From Flammeovirgaceae bacterium (GTDB taxonomy: Bacteria; Bacteroidota; Bacteroidia; Cytophagales; Cyclobacteriaceae): a stretch of DNA of 64,000 bases. The notes beneath the pieces were generated by a model. It was not told the origin of the DNA, did no database searches, and saw only the letters and a list, made by a program, of their open reading frames with translations. A program made the position numbers and the translations under genes. The stretch is from NCBI GenBank assembly GCA_015180985.1, contig CP054185.1:186001-250000 (forward strand). Reading direction: 5' to 3'. Positions 24,351 to 32,441 of the stretch are shown here, in pieces (within the stretch, counting starts at the first letter, position 1; each line of letters starts with the position of its first letter).

Positions 24351-25472
24351 CTAAAATGTTTTAAACCTACCAAACACCAGAACCGCATTACCCGGAACAA
24401 CGTCATTGACTGGGTTTATACCACCTTCCGTGTTCGCAAGCAGTTCAACAGGTATAAAACCTATGAAGGAACTTTGTTTATAAAGATTCACAAAGAATAT
24501 TAATTTGATGTCATCAAGTGATTGATGAAATTGTATGTCATCTGTCAATCCGGAAAAAGTAATTGTATGACCAGTCTTGCGGTTGAATAGAGAAGTGAGG
24601 TAATCGCCTCCTTTTTCAAATGTGAGCAGTATAAATGCATCATTGATCAGCACTCTAAAATGGCGAAAAGCATACTGCTGATTACGGAGTTTCGTTACAA
24701 AATCGTAAGCATTGTCGAAATCAGCTTCATCATAAAATTTTTGCGGGAGACTCCATGCCCCGTAATCGAGCTGATAAGCAAGTTGCACCCCATCTTCATC
24801 AACCGTGTATATGTTATTGATAGCACTGTCCCAAAAAAAAATTTCTCCTTTGGATTCCGGAAAGTGATACCCAGTCAAAAAATTAAAGTATTTCCGTAGT
24901 TTCTCCGAAACCGGAATCAGGTCTTTTAAAACCATCCCATCTTCCATATTATAGATCACCAACTTGCCTTGGTTATATTCGGTAACTTCATTTCCTGTAT
25001 ATAAAATAACTACTCCATTACGAAGAATGCTAAATGACTGGGCAAAAACCGGAATTACAACTGTACGTTCCCATTGCAGTAAATCATTGTATTGATGAAT
25101 CTTCTTGGCCGTCCGATCCAATATGAAGACTTTCCTGTCTGATACAGCAATACTGGTTATTTCGCCAAGCCTGAAATCCGGTACAACCTGTTGGGTCACT
25201 TCGCAACGATGGTTCAGCAGGCTAACAATTGCCGGTGAAGTTGAATGAATAATCCAACCTCCAAAAAAAGGGAAAGCATACTTAACCTCCCCTAAATCAT
25301 GAAAACCTCCGACATTAATAACTTTAAATGAATCAATCTGTGCTATGCGGCTCAAAGTGATTCGCGATTCAAACATTTCGGTTATATGTATTGATTCAAT
25401 ACTATTCTTATCTGATTCTTTCTTTGCACAGCCAATGAGTAAAGTTAACAAGCATAAAAAGATTCTGTTCAT
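24351..25472 (-). CDS. Six-bladed beta-propeller lipoprotein
   Basis: About 373 aa starting at 25472 (MNRIFLCLLTLLIGCAKKE), which gives a textbook lipobox LIGC; an ATG at 25499 would add nine residues before it. The body resembles the 6-bladed beta-propeller lipoproteins (BF3164/NVEALA-associated type) that Bacteroidota encode beside small secreted peptides: repeated strands such as KVFILDRTAKKIHQYN and IFFWDSAINNIYTVDEDG. It follows the Cys-rich peptide gene on the same strand with a terminator between. Function unknown; surface or periplasmic binding is likely. Confidence 0.8.
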   Translation of the reverse strand: MNRIFLCLLTLLIGCAKKESDKNSIESIHITEMFESRITLSRIAQIDSFKVINVGGFHDLGEVKYAFPFFGGWIIHSTSPAIVSLLNHRCEVTQQVVPDFRLGEITSIAVSDRKVFILDRTAKKIHQYNDLLQWERTVVIPVFAQSFSILRNGVVILYTGNEVTEYNQGKLVIYNMEDGMVLKDLIPVSEKLRKYFNFLTGYHFPESKGEIFFWDSAINNIYTVDEDGVQLAYQLDYGAWSLPQKFYDEADFDNAYDFVTKLRNQQYAFRHFRVLINDAFILLTFEKGGDYLTSLFNRKTGHTITFSGLTDDIQFHQSLDDIKLIFFVNLYKQSSFIGFIPVELLANTEGGINPVNDVVPGNAVLVFGRFKTF

Positions 25473-25536
25473 AGGGTATTGCTTAGTAGTTTGTCGCACT
25501 TATTACTTGAATACAGAAATTACTTTGCTTCCAAAA

Positions 25537-25570
25537 AACAAGAAGACCCCGTAGGTCTTCTTGTTCTTTT
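25537..25570 (-). terminator. Strong intrinsic terminator after the peptide gene
   Basis: Perfect 12-bp stem AACAAGAAGACC (25537-25548) with GGTCTTCTTGTT (25554-25565), loop of five. Read on the minus strand it is followed by a run of T (complement of 25533-25538). It separates the peptide gene from the propeller gene, probably giving high peptide and low lipoprotein expression. Confidence 0.75.
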
Positions 25571-25573
25571 ACA

Positions 25574-25777
25574 TTATTCATTATTCCCACCACTGCCACA
25601 CCGTACGGCACCACAATCATTCGTACCCGCTGCACAGCAAAACTGTGTACCTTCTGGATTGCCCATTAGTGTCCCTTTATCCACACTAGCGTGGATATAC
25701 GGCATTGTTTGCATAACAAGTCCAACAACAAAAAGTCCTGTGACTGCAATTTTCAAAACTTTAGATGATTTCTTCAT
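25574..25777 (-). CDS. Small secreted Cys-rich peptide (NVEALA-like)
   Basis: A 67-aa precursor with a basic N-terminus and hydrophobic signal (about residues 9-30, ending near YIHA), leaving roughly 37 residues with four Cys (FCCAAG, NDCG, VRCGSG), Gly/Asn-rich. The arrangement of small secreted peptide plus downstream beta-propeller lipoprotein matches the NVEALA peptide/propeller pairs of Bacteroidota, although the NVEALA string itself is absent. Four cysteines could form two disulfides. Function is unknown; signalling, adhesion or antagonistic roles are all open. Confidence 0.7.
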   Translation of the reverse strand: MKKSSKVLKIAVTGLFVVGLVMQTMPYIHASVDKGTLMGNPEGTQFCCAAGTNDCGAVRCGSGGNNE

Positions 25778-26047
25778 AAGGATATAGAATTAAGATATCC
25801 ACCCACCCCCTCCGGAGCCCCTCACCGGCTACCCTTTCGGATTACCGGCCGGTGAAGTATGCAGGGGCGAATTGGTATACCGAAGTAATAACCGGTTGTG
25901 TTATTGAGCAAATCAATTTTGCAGGTAAAAGCACATGCTTACGGCCCGGTAATTTAGTGTGCCGCCAAACCAAAAAAATGGTTTTTGGCGCCTATTTACA
26001 CACACACACACACGAAAAATTTTGACAAAACCAGGCCAAACCATACA
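25778..26047. other. Non-coding stretch in the inserted segment with CA microsatellite and imperfect hairpin
   Basis: No credible frame. A run of CA dinucleotides (about 25998-26012) and an imperfect hairpin CGCCAAACCA/TGGTTTTTGGCG (about 25962-25990) are present. The GC-rich start (25800-25860) differs in composition from the AT-rich genes beside it, consistent with a patchwork origin. Confidence 0.5.
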
Positions 26048-26482
26048 TCAGCGAATATTAATAAGGGTACTGTTCCACTGGTTAATATCGAATAAAAAAT
26101 CATTGTAACGACTCAGGTTTGTGTTTACCGACAAGGTACCACCAGTAACAGCCAACGGTTGAAGCAGCCCAAGATTTAGGACGCCTGTGGTTTGTTGCCG
26201 CTCCTGAAAACGAATGGTACCATCATCTAAACGGTTTTTGAAAAAATCACGGTTATAATCAGGTAAATTTCCCTCTAACCGCAACTGCGGGTTGTAATTG
26301 GAACGAAAGACACGGTACTGCCAATAGCGCGTTTCCTTTCTTGTTTCGTTTGAACGCCCAACTGGCGATTGCTCAAGGGCAATGTCAATAGCCTGATTAA
26401 GAGAGTAAATTATCTGAGACCATCCTTTAGAAGAACAAACAATAAAAAAAAGAATTGTACAGATTGACGCCTTCTTACTCAT
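26048..26482 (-). pseudogene. Truncated TolC-family gene (N-terminal third only)
   Basis: The 144 residues comprise a signal peptide (to about GWSQ) and the first OEP region (YSLNQAIDIALEQSP, RYWQYRVFRSNYNPQL and TTGVLNLGLLQPLAVTGGTL). Full TolC proteins are about 450-500 aa; here the frame ends after NSTLINIR and the following DNA is non-coding. No remainder of the gene is found in the window. It is therefore a broken gene cut off at its 3' side inside the inserted segment. Confidence 0.8.
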
Positions 26483-26609
26483 ACCTTTTACATTTAGGTT
26501 TAGCTTGTTATCTAAATATACAAATTACTGAGATAGTGCATGTGCATTAGTAATATTCAGGTGCACACCATCAACATATAGTCAAACTGATCCTAATTGA
26601 TTTCCTCAA

Positions 26610-26683
26610 AACGGCAAGGGCTTTCAGTTCATCAACCCGAACGCCTCGCGCACCTGCGGCTGCGGGGAGAGTTTTGCGGTTTA
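26610..26683 (+). repeat. Direct repeat, copy B (displaced 3' end of the A-type carrier gene)
   Basis: Exact 68-bp match to 24165-24232. In frame it still encodes the carrier C-terminus and ends in TAA at 26682-26684, one base out of phase with the stop of the convergent ridA (26681-26683 on the complement). Upstream of the repeat the coding frame is lost. Confidence 0.9.
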
Positions 26684-27085
26684 ATCAACTGTAGCAATAC
26701 ACTTTAATTCAATAGCAATGGGTGTGGGCAGCGCATTCACTTCCACTGTAGTGCGGCAGGGCTGATTGTCCTTAAAGTATTCCGCATAAATTTTATTGAA
26801 TACCGGAAAATCATCCTTCATATTGGTCAGGAACACGGTTACATCCACCAGGTTTTCCCATCGCGAGCCGGAAGCCTCCAGGATGTAGCGCACATTCTGA
26901 AACACCGAGTGGCACTGCTCTTCGATATTGTAAGCAATACTATTTCCGTTGGCATCCAGCGTTACGCCCGGAATTTCCTTTGATCCTCTCTTTCGGGGGC
27001 CCACCCCGGATAAGAACAGCAGGTTGCCCACCCTGCGCGCATGCGGGTAAGCACCAACGGGTTCGGGGGCTTTATCGGAATACAT
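26681..27085 (-). CDS. RidA family protein (2-aminomuconate deaminase-like)
   Basis: A 134-aa trimeric Rid-fold enzyme. R111 in PCRTTVEV is the conserved carboxylate-binding Arg of active Rid deaminases, and the N-terminus (GAYPHARRVGNLLFLSGVG) resembles the 2-aminomuconate deaminase branch rather than canonical RidA. It likely hydrolyses an enamine or imine. No kynurenine-pathway genes are adjacent. A general imine deaminase role is the alternative. Confidence 0.88.
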   Translation of the reverse strand: MYSDKAPEPVGAYPHARRVGNLLFLSGVGPRKRGSKEIPGVTLDANGNSIAYNIEEQCHSVFQNVRYILEASGSRWENLVDVTVFLTNMKDDFPVFNKIYAEYFKDNQPCRTTVEVNALPTPIAIELKCIATVD

Positions 27086-27086
27086 A

Positions 27087-28046
27087 TTATCCTAATTTAA
27101 AAGTAACCGGCACAACATACCGAGACCTAATTGGAAATCCCCTGATCCTGGCCGGATTCCATTTTGGCGAAAGTTTAACTACCCGTATTGCTTCATCCGC
27201 AAGTTCCTTATTCGGAGAACTAACTACATTAAATTCCGATAAGAGTCCGGATTCATTGATGATAAATTCCACAAACACTTTTCCCTCAACTCCATTGTTT
27301 CTAGAGATTCTTGGATACTTCAATTCATTCATTATACGATTATAAAACACATTCAGTCCTCCATCAATCTCAGCTTGAGTTTGAAATTCATTATACTCAG
27401 ATACAACCTGCCCATCCATTACTCTTTTACCTTTTATGAATTTTCCCAATGAATAGTCCTCAATCAAATACTCGTTATGATTTGGAAACCGGATGGTCCA
27501 TGTTGAATCCCTAAGCCCGTTCACAATTTTTCCTGATTCTATAATCTGTTTACCTAAAAGCTCTGAGTAATAGTTACAATATCCATTGGAGTTGGTGACC
27601 GTTTGAACACCTGCCGTGTCCCAGCAGCTTAAAAGCCTATATTTAAATGGATACGTCAAGTCAAAAGTGCCGGCCTCAGAATACGCAAGTATTGCTTTGG
27701 CTTTCCCGCTCTCATAATATTCAGTTGCTATACCAAAACGAGCACCCAATTTAAAGTAAGCACGTTCTTTGAGGGAGCCATTTTCGTAATAATAAAGGCT
27801 AAATCCATTCTGAATCCCCTGGGAATTAAACACTTCAATCGATCGACTTTTTTTAGAAGAACAATAATATGCTTTCACTGTATCTTTAAATGTCCTCTCC
27901 GAACCTGAAACTATTTGTCCCTCTTTGAAATAGTAACAATTCATCTCAGTTGTAACCAGGTCAGCCTTATCGTAATAAAGTCTGCTTTGTGCTGAAATAA
28001 AATTTGAAAGAAAAACAAACTTGATAAGAAATGTATAGTACTTCAT
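27087..28046 (-). CDS. TonB C-terminal domain protein with toxin/MORN-type repeats
   Basis: A 319-aa exported protein with a signal peptide near residue 19 and no clear TonB transmembrane anchor beyond it. The middle has antitoxin/MORN-variant repeats (QNGFSLYYYENGSLKERAYF, ARFGIATEYYESGKAKAIL). The C-terminal 80 residues form a TonB domain (KYPRISRNNGVEGKVFVEFIINESG and PKWNPARIRGFPIRSRYVVPVTF). Such proteins are common in Bacteroidota; whether they energise outer-membrane receptors is unproven. It stops one base before the ridA start. Confidence 0.85.
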   Translation of the reverse strand: MKYYTFLIKFVFLSNFISAQSRLYYDKADLVTTEMNCYYFKEGQIVSGSERTFKDTVKAYYCSSKKSRSIEVFNSQGIQNGFSLYYYENGSLKERAYFKLGARFGIATEYYESGKAKAILAYSEAGTFDLTYPFKYRLLSCWDTAGVQTVTNSNGYCNYYSELLGKQIIESGKIVNGLRDSTWTIRFPNHNEYLIEDYSLGKFIKGKRVMDGQVVSEYNEFQTQAEIDGGLNVFYNRIMNELKYPRISRNNGVEGKVFVEFIINESGLLSEFNVVSSPNKELADEAIRVVKLSPKWNPARIRGFPIRSRYVVPVTFKLG

Positions 28047-28058
28047 AAATTCTGCTTA

Positions 28059-28856
28059 TCAAAACCCAAACACCAAACTGCCCCAGTAGCTCTGCCAGTC
28101 GGCTCCGGCTTCTTTGGCCGGCACCATCTTCACGCAACTTACCATCCACCTGCCTGTGCTGCTTAGCCGGGTGGCAAGCGTGCCGTCTTTTTCGGTGTAG
28201 ATGTTTTGTACGGTAGTGCGGTTGTCCTTTCTGTTCCACACTTTTACCAGTGCAAACGCAAGCGGTTTGCCTTCAAATACCACCTGAAATTTCATTTCAG
28301 CGCCCGGCTTTAGCGAATACGGATTTTTTAGCGGTATGATTTCAATCGGGGTGCCAACGGTTTTACCAAACGTGTCATCCGGAGTATTACCCACCTGCAC
28401 CAGCAACTTGGCACTGCGCTGGTAGTATTCCTTTGCGCCCTTACCTTGCGTATTTGTCTTAACACGATATTCCAGGATATCCTCCAGGCCGTCTTCCTTT
28501 AAATAGGCATTAAACTTTTCAGCTTCCAGCTCAATAAAGGCGTTGTTGCTTTGCATAACAAACAGGTGTGTGCCCTCCCTGTCCAGTTTCAGTTCAAGGT
28601 TGTTTCCCTCGCCCGGCAACACCTGCTCAATCAAGCCATTTGAATAGTTGCCGGCATGATGATCAAACCGGATGAGCCGGTGCTTTTTCAGGTCCCACCG
28701 CTCACCGGTAAAATCCTCGCCCACCATGAAATTTAATTTTAGTACTTCACCTTTCTGATACAAAAACTTATCGGACTGGAGCCAGAACTCGTGGGCCTGC
28801 ACAAGCAGGCTTATCAGCAAAACTGAAGTAAGCGTAACAAACCTAATACGACTCAT
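28059..28856 (-). CDS. DUF4198 domain secreted protein
   Basis: A 265-aa protein with signal peptide (to about VQA) then the HEFWLQ motif that opens DUF4198 domains, and the later beta-rich part ending LSSTGRWMVSCVKMV. DUF4198 proteins are periplasmic and often sit beside metal (Co/Ni) uptake genes; no such genes are seen here. It overlaps the M24 gene by four bases (28853-28856), so the two are coupled. Confidence 0.85.
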   Translation of the reverse strand: MSRIRFVTLTSVLLISLLVQAHEFWLQSDKFLYQKGEVLKLNFMVGEDFTGERWDLKKHRLIRFDHHAGNYSNGLIEQVLPGEGNNLELKLDREGTHLFVMQSNNAFIELEAEKFNAYLKEDGLEDILEYRVKTNTQGKGAKEYYQRSAKLLVQVGNTPDDTFGKTVGTPIEIIPLKNPYSLKPGAEMKFQVVFEGKPLAFALVKVWNRKDNRTTVQNIYTEKDGTLATRLSSTGRWMVSCVKMVPAKEAGADWQSYWGSLVFGF

Positions 28857-30151
28857 TTTGAATGCATCAGGTCTTCAATTTCCTCGGCTTCAATCGGGAT
28901 GTTTTTCATTAAATCGTGCAGGCCGTTTTTGGTTATTACCACATTATTCTCCAGGCGGATGCCCAGGCCTTCCTCCTTTATATAAATGCCCGGCTCTACC
29001 GTCCACACCATGCCTTCTTTCATTTTGGCGAACATGTTGCCGGTGTCGTGTACATCCAAACCCAAATGATGGCCTGTGCCGTGCATGAAATATTTCATGA
29101 AGGCCGGCTTTTCGGGTGATTGCTTTTTGATGTCGGTTTTATCAATCAGTTTAAGCTTCAGCAGTTCGCTCTCCATGATCTTCTGCACCTCCTTATGATA
29201 ATCAAAATATACCATGCCCGGCCTCAGCAACTGGTAGGCGGCACGTTTTACGCGCAGCACTGCGTTGTACACATCTCTTTGCCGTTTGGTAAACCGACCA
29301 CTGACCGGGATGGTGCGCGTCATGTCGGCATTGTAGTTGGCGTATTCGGCACCAACATCCAGCAAGAGCACATCGCCTGCCTTGCAAACCTTTTCATTCT
29401 GAATGTAATGCAGCACACACGAGTCGGCCCCGCTGGCAATAATCGGCTCATAGGCGAAACCGCGTGAACCGTTACGCAAAAACTCGTGCATAAACTCCGC
29501 CTCAATTTCATATTCCTTCACACCCGGCTTTACAAACTTCAATACCCGTTGAAAAGCGCTGGCAGTAATGTTACAGGCCTGTTGCATCAACTCAATTTCA
29601 TATTTCGACTTGATAGCCCGCAACTTTGACATGATAGGCGCCACGCGTTCGTACTTATGCAATGGATATTTTTCCTTGCACCAGGCAATAAACCGGCTGT
29701 CGCGGGTTTGTACCACCACATCGGCCCGGTAGTGCTCGTTGGTATTGAGATACACCTGCTCAACACCCCCCATCACCATCATGGTGTTAAAAACACGGTG
29801 GAATTCGGACGTCCATAGTACCGTTTCAATACCGGTCAGTTCGCGGGCTTCCTGTTTGGTGAGTTTATGCCCTTCCCAGGTGGCGATGGTGTCGTTGGTT
29901 TCGCGCAGGAACAACACCTCTCGCATTTTTTTATCCGGATAATCGGGGCAGATTACGAGGATGGATTCTTCCTGGTCAACCCCGGTAAGGTAAAACAGGT
30001 CGCTGTTCTGCCTGAACTTCATCGTGCCATCGGCATTGGTAGGCATGATGTCGTTGGAGTTGAAAACTGCAACCGAGCCCGGTTTGAGTTCCTTTACCAG
30101 GCGTTTGCGGTTGTCAATAAACAATTGTTTGTTGATTTTCCTGTATCGCAT
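28853..30151 (-). CDS. pepP: Aminopeptidase P / M24 family Xaa-Pro aminopeptidase
   Basis: A 432-aa cytosolic enzyme removing N-terminal residues before proline. The N-terminal AMP_N domain (about 5-140) precedes the pita-bread M24 domain. Dinuclear metal ligands are visible: the Asp pair in LLDVGAEYANYNADMTRT, the His in HGTGHHLGLDVHD, the Glu in TVEPGIYI and the final Glu in RLENNVVIT. Length is normal. TATTTTTG (30172-30165) is a possible -7 element 13 bases upstream. Confidence 0.93.
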   Translation of the reverse strand: MRYRKINKQLFIDNRKRLVKELKPGSVAVFNSNDIMPTNADGTMKFRQNSDLFYLTGVDQEESILVICPDYPDKKMREVLFLRETNDTIATWEGHKLTKQEARELTGIETVLWTSEFHRVFNTMMVMGGVEQVYLNTNEHYRADVVVQTRDSRFIAWCKEKYPLHKYERVAPIMSKLRAIKSKYEIELMQQACNITASAFQRVLKFVKPGVKEYEIEAEFMHEFLRNGSRGFAYEPIIASGADSCVLHYIQNEKVCKAGDVLLLDVGAEYANYNADMTRTIPVSGRFTKRQRDVYNAVLRVKRAAYQLLRPGMVYFDYHKEVQKIMESELLKLKLIDKTDIKKQSPEKPAFMKYFMHGTGHHLGLDVHDTGNMFAKMKEGMVWTVEPGIYIKEEGLGIRLENNVVITKNGLHDLMKNIPIEAEEIEDLMHSK

Positions 30152-30171
30152 AGAAGTAATTCATCAAAAAT

Positions 30172-30214
30172 AAAAAACCCGGGAGGTTAAAAAAACCTGC
30201 CGGGCTGCGGTTTT
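30172..30214 (-). terminator. Intrinsic terminator for the DUF4199 gene (minus strand)
   Basis: On the minus strand a GC-rich stem with one bulge (GCCCGGCAGGTT pairing AACCTCCCGGG) is followed by a T run. It lies just after the stop of the gene at 30228. Confidence 0.6.
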
Positions 30215-30227
30215 AATCAATGCTAAT

Positions 30228-30704
30228 TTAACCTGCCGAAGGCTCATCTGTATTGATGTAATTAATCAATACAAAGGTTACAAGCAGGCCGGAGAACACG
30301 CCTTCGAGCGCCACAATAAATGATGCGATGTAGGGATTAAGAAACCTGCCCATCGGTTCGTTTTCAATGATGTACCGCATCAGTTCCGTATCCAGAAACG
30401 ACACATACACAAACAGAAAACCGGCAAACACCAGCGAAGCAATGGCGCCTGTTGCCACACCGGTTACCAGCGCACGGAAGTAGTTAATATGCTCCCCATG
30501 GGTGTGCTGAAATTTCTTCAGCGCCATGTAGATACCGGCTACCAGGATAACCAGGTTTAACAGGCGCAACTCAACCACATGCAACAAGCCGGCAAATTTC
30601 ATGATGAGGAAATAAACAATAAGCCCCGCTGCCACGCGCAGGCCATAATTAACATGAATGTGACTGGAATCGGTTAAGCTCATGGCGGATTTGATTTGGT
30701 TCAT
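30228..30704 (-). CDS. DUF4199 family membrane protein
   Basis: A 158-aa protein with four predicted hydrophobic helices (GLRVAAGLIVYFLIMKF, LNLVILVAGIYMAL, VATGAIASLVFAGFLFV and VALEGVFSGLLVTFVL). The YFRALVTGVATGAIASLVFAGF segment is typical of DUF4199, a Bacteroidota-specific family of unknown role. Two more family members are at 49324 and 49878. Appears monocistronic. Confidence 0.75.
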   Translation of the reverse strand: MNQIKSAMSLTDSSHIHVNYGLRVAAGLIVYFLIMKFAGLLHVVELRLLNLVILVAGIYMALKKFQHTHGEHINYFRALVTGVATGAIASLVFAGFLFVYVSFLDTELMRYIIENEPMGRFLNPYIASFIVALEGVFSGLLVTFVLINYINTDEPSAG

Positions 30705-30739
30705 CTAAAATTTTGAAATTTTAAACAGAATACCAAGCA

Positions 30740-30766
30740 TTTGCGCGGTATATTTTGATAATTTCG
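30740..30766 (+). promoter_or_regulatory. Candidate promoter for the SRPBCC gene
   Basis: TTTG at 30740-30743 and TAATTTCG at 30759-30766 resemble -33 and -7 elements, but the 15-base spacer is short. The start at 30790 follows 23 bases later. Confidence 0.4.
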
Positions 30767-30789
30767 TGAAAACAAAAAATCCTTGCATT

Positions 30790-31332
30790 ATGGTAAAGAA
30801 AGTTTTGCTTGCCGTGGCAGGCCTCGTTGTGGTTTTGGTAATAGTCGGGTTTTTCCTGCCCTCCAAAATTCAAGTTACGCGCTCCATTTTTATTAATGCC
30901 CCCTCCGGTTATGTTTTTGAAGAAGTAAACAACCTGGAAAGACATCCGGCCTGGTCGTATTGGAATAACCTGTACAAAGACGATATGACCGTTAACTACG
31001 GCAACATTAAGGCTGGTGCCGGTGCGGTTTCTGAGTGGGACGGTGAAAAATCAGGCAAAGGCAAAATGACGATCACCGAAAGCATACCCGACAAATCCAT
31101 AAAAATAGATCTTGATTTTATGGAACAAGGCACGGCCCAATCGTGGTACACCTTTGAGCCCGAAGGTGAAGGCACAAAAGTTACCACCGGCTTTGAAGCC
31201 GATATGGGCATGAACCCGTTTATGCGCCTCATAGGCGTTGTGCTCATGAAGCCTGATATGAACAATGCCTTCGATTACAACCTGAACCACCTGAAGGAGA
31301 TTGCTGAGGCTAAAAAGGATACTGCGAAATAA
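30790..31332 (+). CDS. SRPBCC (START-like) family protein with N-terminal membrane anchor
   Basis: About 180 aa from the ATG at 30790; an ATG at 30766 would start inside the candidate promoter. One transmembrane helix (residues 3-22) is followed by a helix-grip START-like domain: ITRSIFINAPSGYVFEEVNN-type opening, then NLERHPAWSYWNNLY and the C-terminal amphipathic helix. These bind hydrophobic ligands. Ligand unknown. Confidence 0.85.
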   Translation: MVKKVLLAVAGLVVVLVIVGFFLPSKIQVTRSIFINAPSGYVFEEVNNLERHPAWSYWNNLYKDDMTVNYGNIKAGAGAVSEWDGEKSGKGKMTITESIPDKSIKIDLDFMEQGTAQSWYTFEPEGEGTKVTTGFEADMGMNPFMRLIGVVLMKPDMNNAFDYNLNHLKEIAEAKKDTAK

Positions 31333-31382
31333 ATAACTGAGGAGTATTATCCGATGAAAAAATAAGTTGCGAGCTACAAGCC

Positions 31383-31427
31383 TCGAGCTGCAAGTTTGTT
31401 ATTGTAAACCAGAAGCTTGCAGCTCGA
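31383..31427. repeat. Inverted repeat TCGAGCTGCAAG family
   Basis: TCGAGCTGCAAG (31383-31394) pairs perfectly over 12 bp with CTTGCAGCTCGA (31416-31427). Partial further copies (GCGAGCTACAAGCC, AAGCTCAACGCTCG) flank it. It sits between two convergent genes and may act as a bidirectional terminator; the sequence type is that of a dispersed repeat. Confidence 0.7.
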
Positions 31428-31443
31428 AGCTCAACGCTCGAAA

Positions 31444-32409
31444 CTAATTGTCTTCATCGTGCTCCCTGGCTTTTACACGTTGTTGTTTTAATTCCTCCAC
31501 TTCCTTTCTGCGTTGTTCCAACTCCGCTTCGGTTGGCTGGTAGTTCATTAATTCTTTCACATCGGGCTGGCCGGCATCCATCCACGCACTGTACCAGAAA
31601 TCGCCAATCATTTTTACGGCTCCCCGCATTTGCCGTTCCACCATCCCGTTAAGGGCAGTGTGGTAGGCTTTTGAAAATTCAACGGAGTACACCTTAACCG
31701 TTTGCTTGCCCTTCGTTTCGAATGAAAATTTCCGTTCGCCAAACTGCCGCGTAAGCCGCTGCTCAATCAGTAACACCGAATCTACTTCACGATGCGATGA
31801 TGCTACGGCTTCCCAGGCCTTTAGCTGCGGATTTGAAACATGTTCGGCTTTGCCCACAAAAAAATCATAGTCGGCTGACAACAATTCCGGCACCCGCGAT
31901 TCCCAAAAGGCATGGATCCCCTCCTGCCCGGTTAGCTGGCCGTTGTAATTTTCAGTAGTATGCAGAGGCACATGCGCATCGGCAATGTAGTGGCCCAGGT
32001 CGGCCGACAGACTGAGTATTCGTTGTGGATCTTTCATCAAAAAAGCATCGCGCAGCCGGTAGTAAACCACTGCAATGTGCCAGGGTAAGATGCCGTAGGT
32101 TTTCAGTGTATCTTCACCATATTTCTCCACTGCTTCTTTCCAATACCGCGGCATGGTGTACACGGCACTGTCGCCAAAATGATCAATATCAATATAATGG
32201 CGGGGCCCTTCATCCGGTATGGCAAACCGCCTTTTATCAGGATTCACCGCGGCCTCCGAAATATAGTTGATGTGCTTTTTGTAAAACCCGATTAACGGAG
32301 CGGGCAGCGTAAACACAGCCAGCCGGTTAATTTGCCGGTGCGCATAAAAGCCCCAGTTGCCGAGCAACAGCAAACCAAGTATCAGTAAACTGTTGAAAAC
32401 ATATCTCAC
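31444..32409 (-). CDS. Zinc-dependent phospholipase C / S1-P1 nuclease-like secreted protein
   Basis: A 321-aa exported protein. The mature N-terminus starts NWGFYAHRQINRLAVF, and later DIDHF, LGHYIADAHVPLHTTENYNG and GIHAFWE supply the Trp, His and Asp residues that make the tri-zinc site of this fold. The C-terminus is charged (QRRKEVEELKQQRVKAREHD). Substrate (phospholipid or nucleic acid) cannot be told. Convergent with the SRPBCC gene. Confidence 0.85.
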   Translation of the reverse strand: MRYVFNSLLILGLLLLGNWGFYAHRQINRLAVFTLPAPLIGFYKKHINYISEAAVNPDKRRFAIPDEGPRHYIDIDHFGDSAVYTMPRYWKEAVEKYGEDTLKTYGILPWHIAVVYYRLRDAFLMKDPQRILSLSADLGHYIADAHVPLHTTENYNGQLTGQEGIHAFWESRVPELLSADYDFFVGKAEHVSNPQLKAWEAVASSHREVDSVLLIEQRLTRQFGERKFSFETKGKQTVKVYSVEFSKAYHTALNGMVERQMRGAVKMIGDFWYSAWMDAGQPDVKELMNYQPTEAELEQRRKEVEELKQQRVKAREHDEDN

Positions 32410-32441
32410 AACCGTTAATTTACACCGAAATATAAACTCGC

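Larger units (their letters stand above)
24240..26609. mobile_element. Putative inserted segment (2.4 kb) in the 3' end of the A-type carrier gene
   Basis: The segment is bounded by 68-bp direct repeats of the gene's 3' end. Its coding sequence is visibly more AT-rich than the flanks. The contents are a beta-propeller lipoprotein, a secreted Cys-rich peptide, about 270 bases of non-coding DNA with a CA repeat, and a truncated TolC gene. No integrase or transposase lies inside, so it may be a remnant or a product of homologous exchange. Copy B's TAA overlaps the ridA stop, suggesting the carrier gene and ridA once abutted. Mechanism is inference. Confidence 0.55.

Noticed and set aside
25998-26012. 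CRISPR-like repeat (CA-rich run)
   Set aside because: It is a simple dinucleotide microsatellite with no spacers.
24240-26609. Insertion sequence with transposase
   Set aside because: No transposase frame or terminal inverted repeats; the borders are direct repeats of a host gene.
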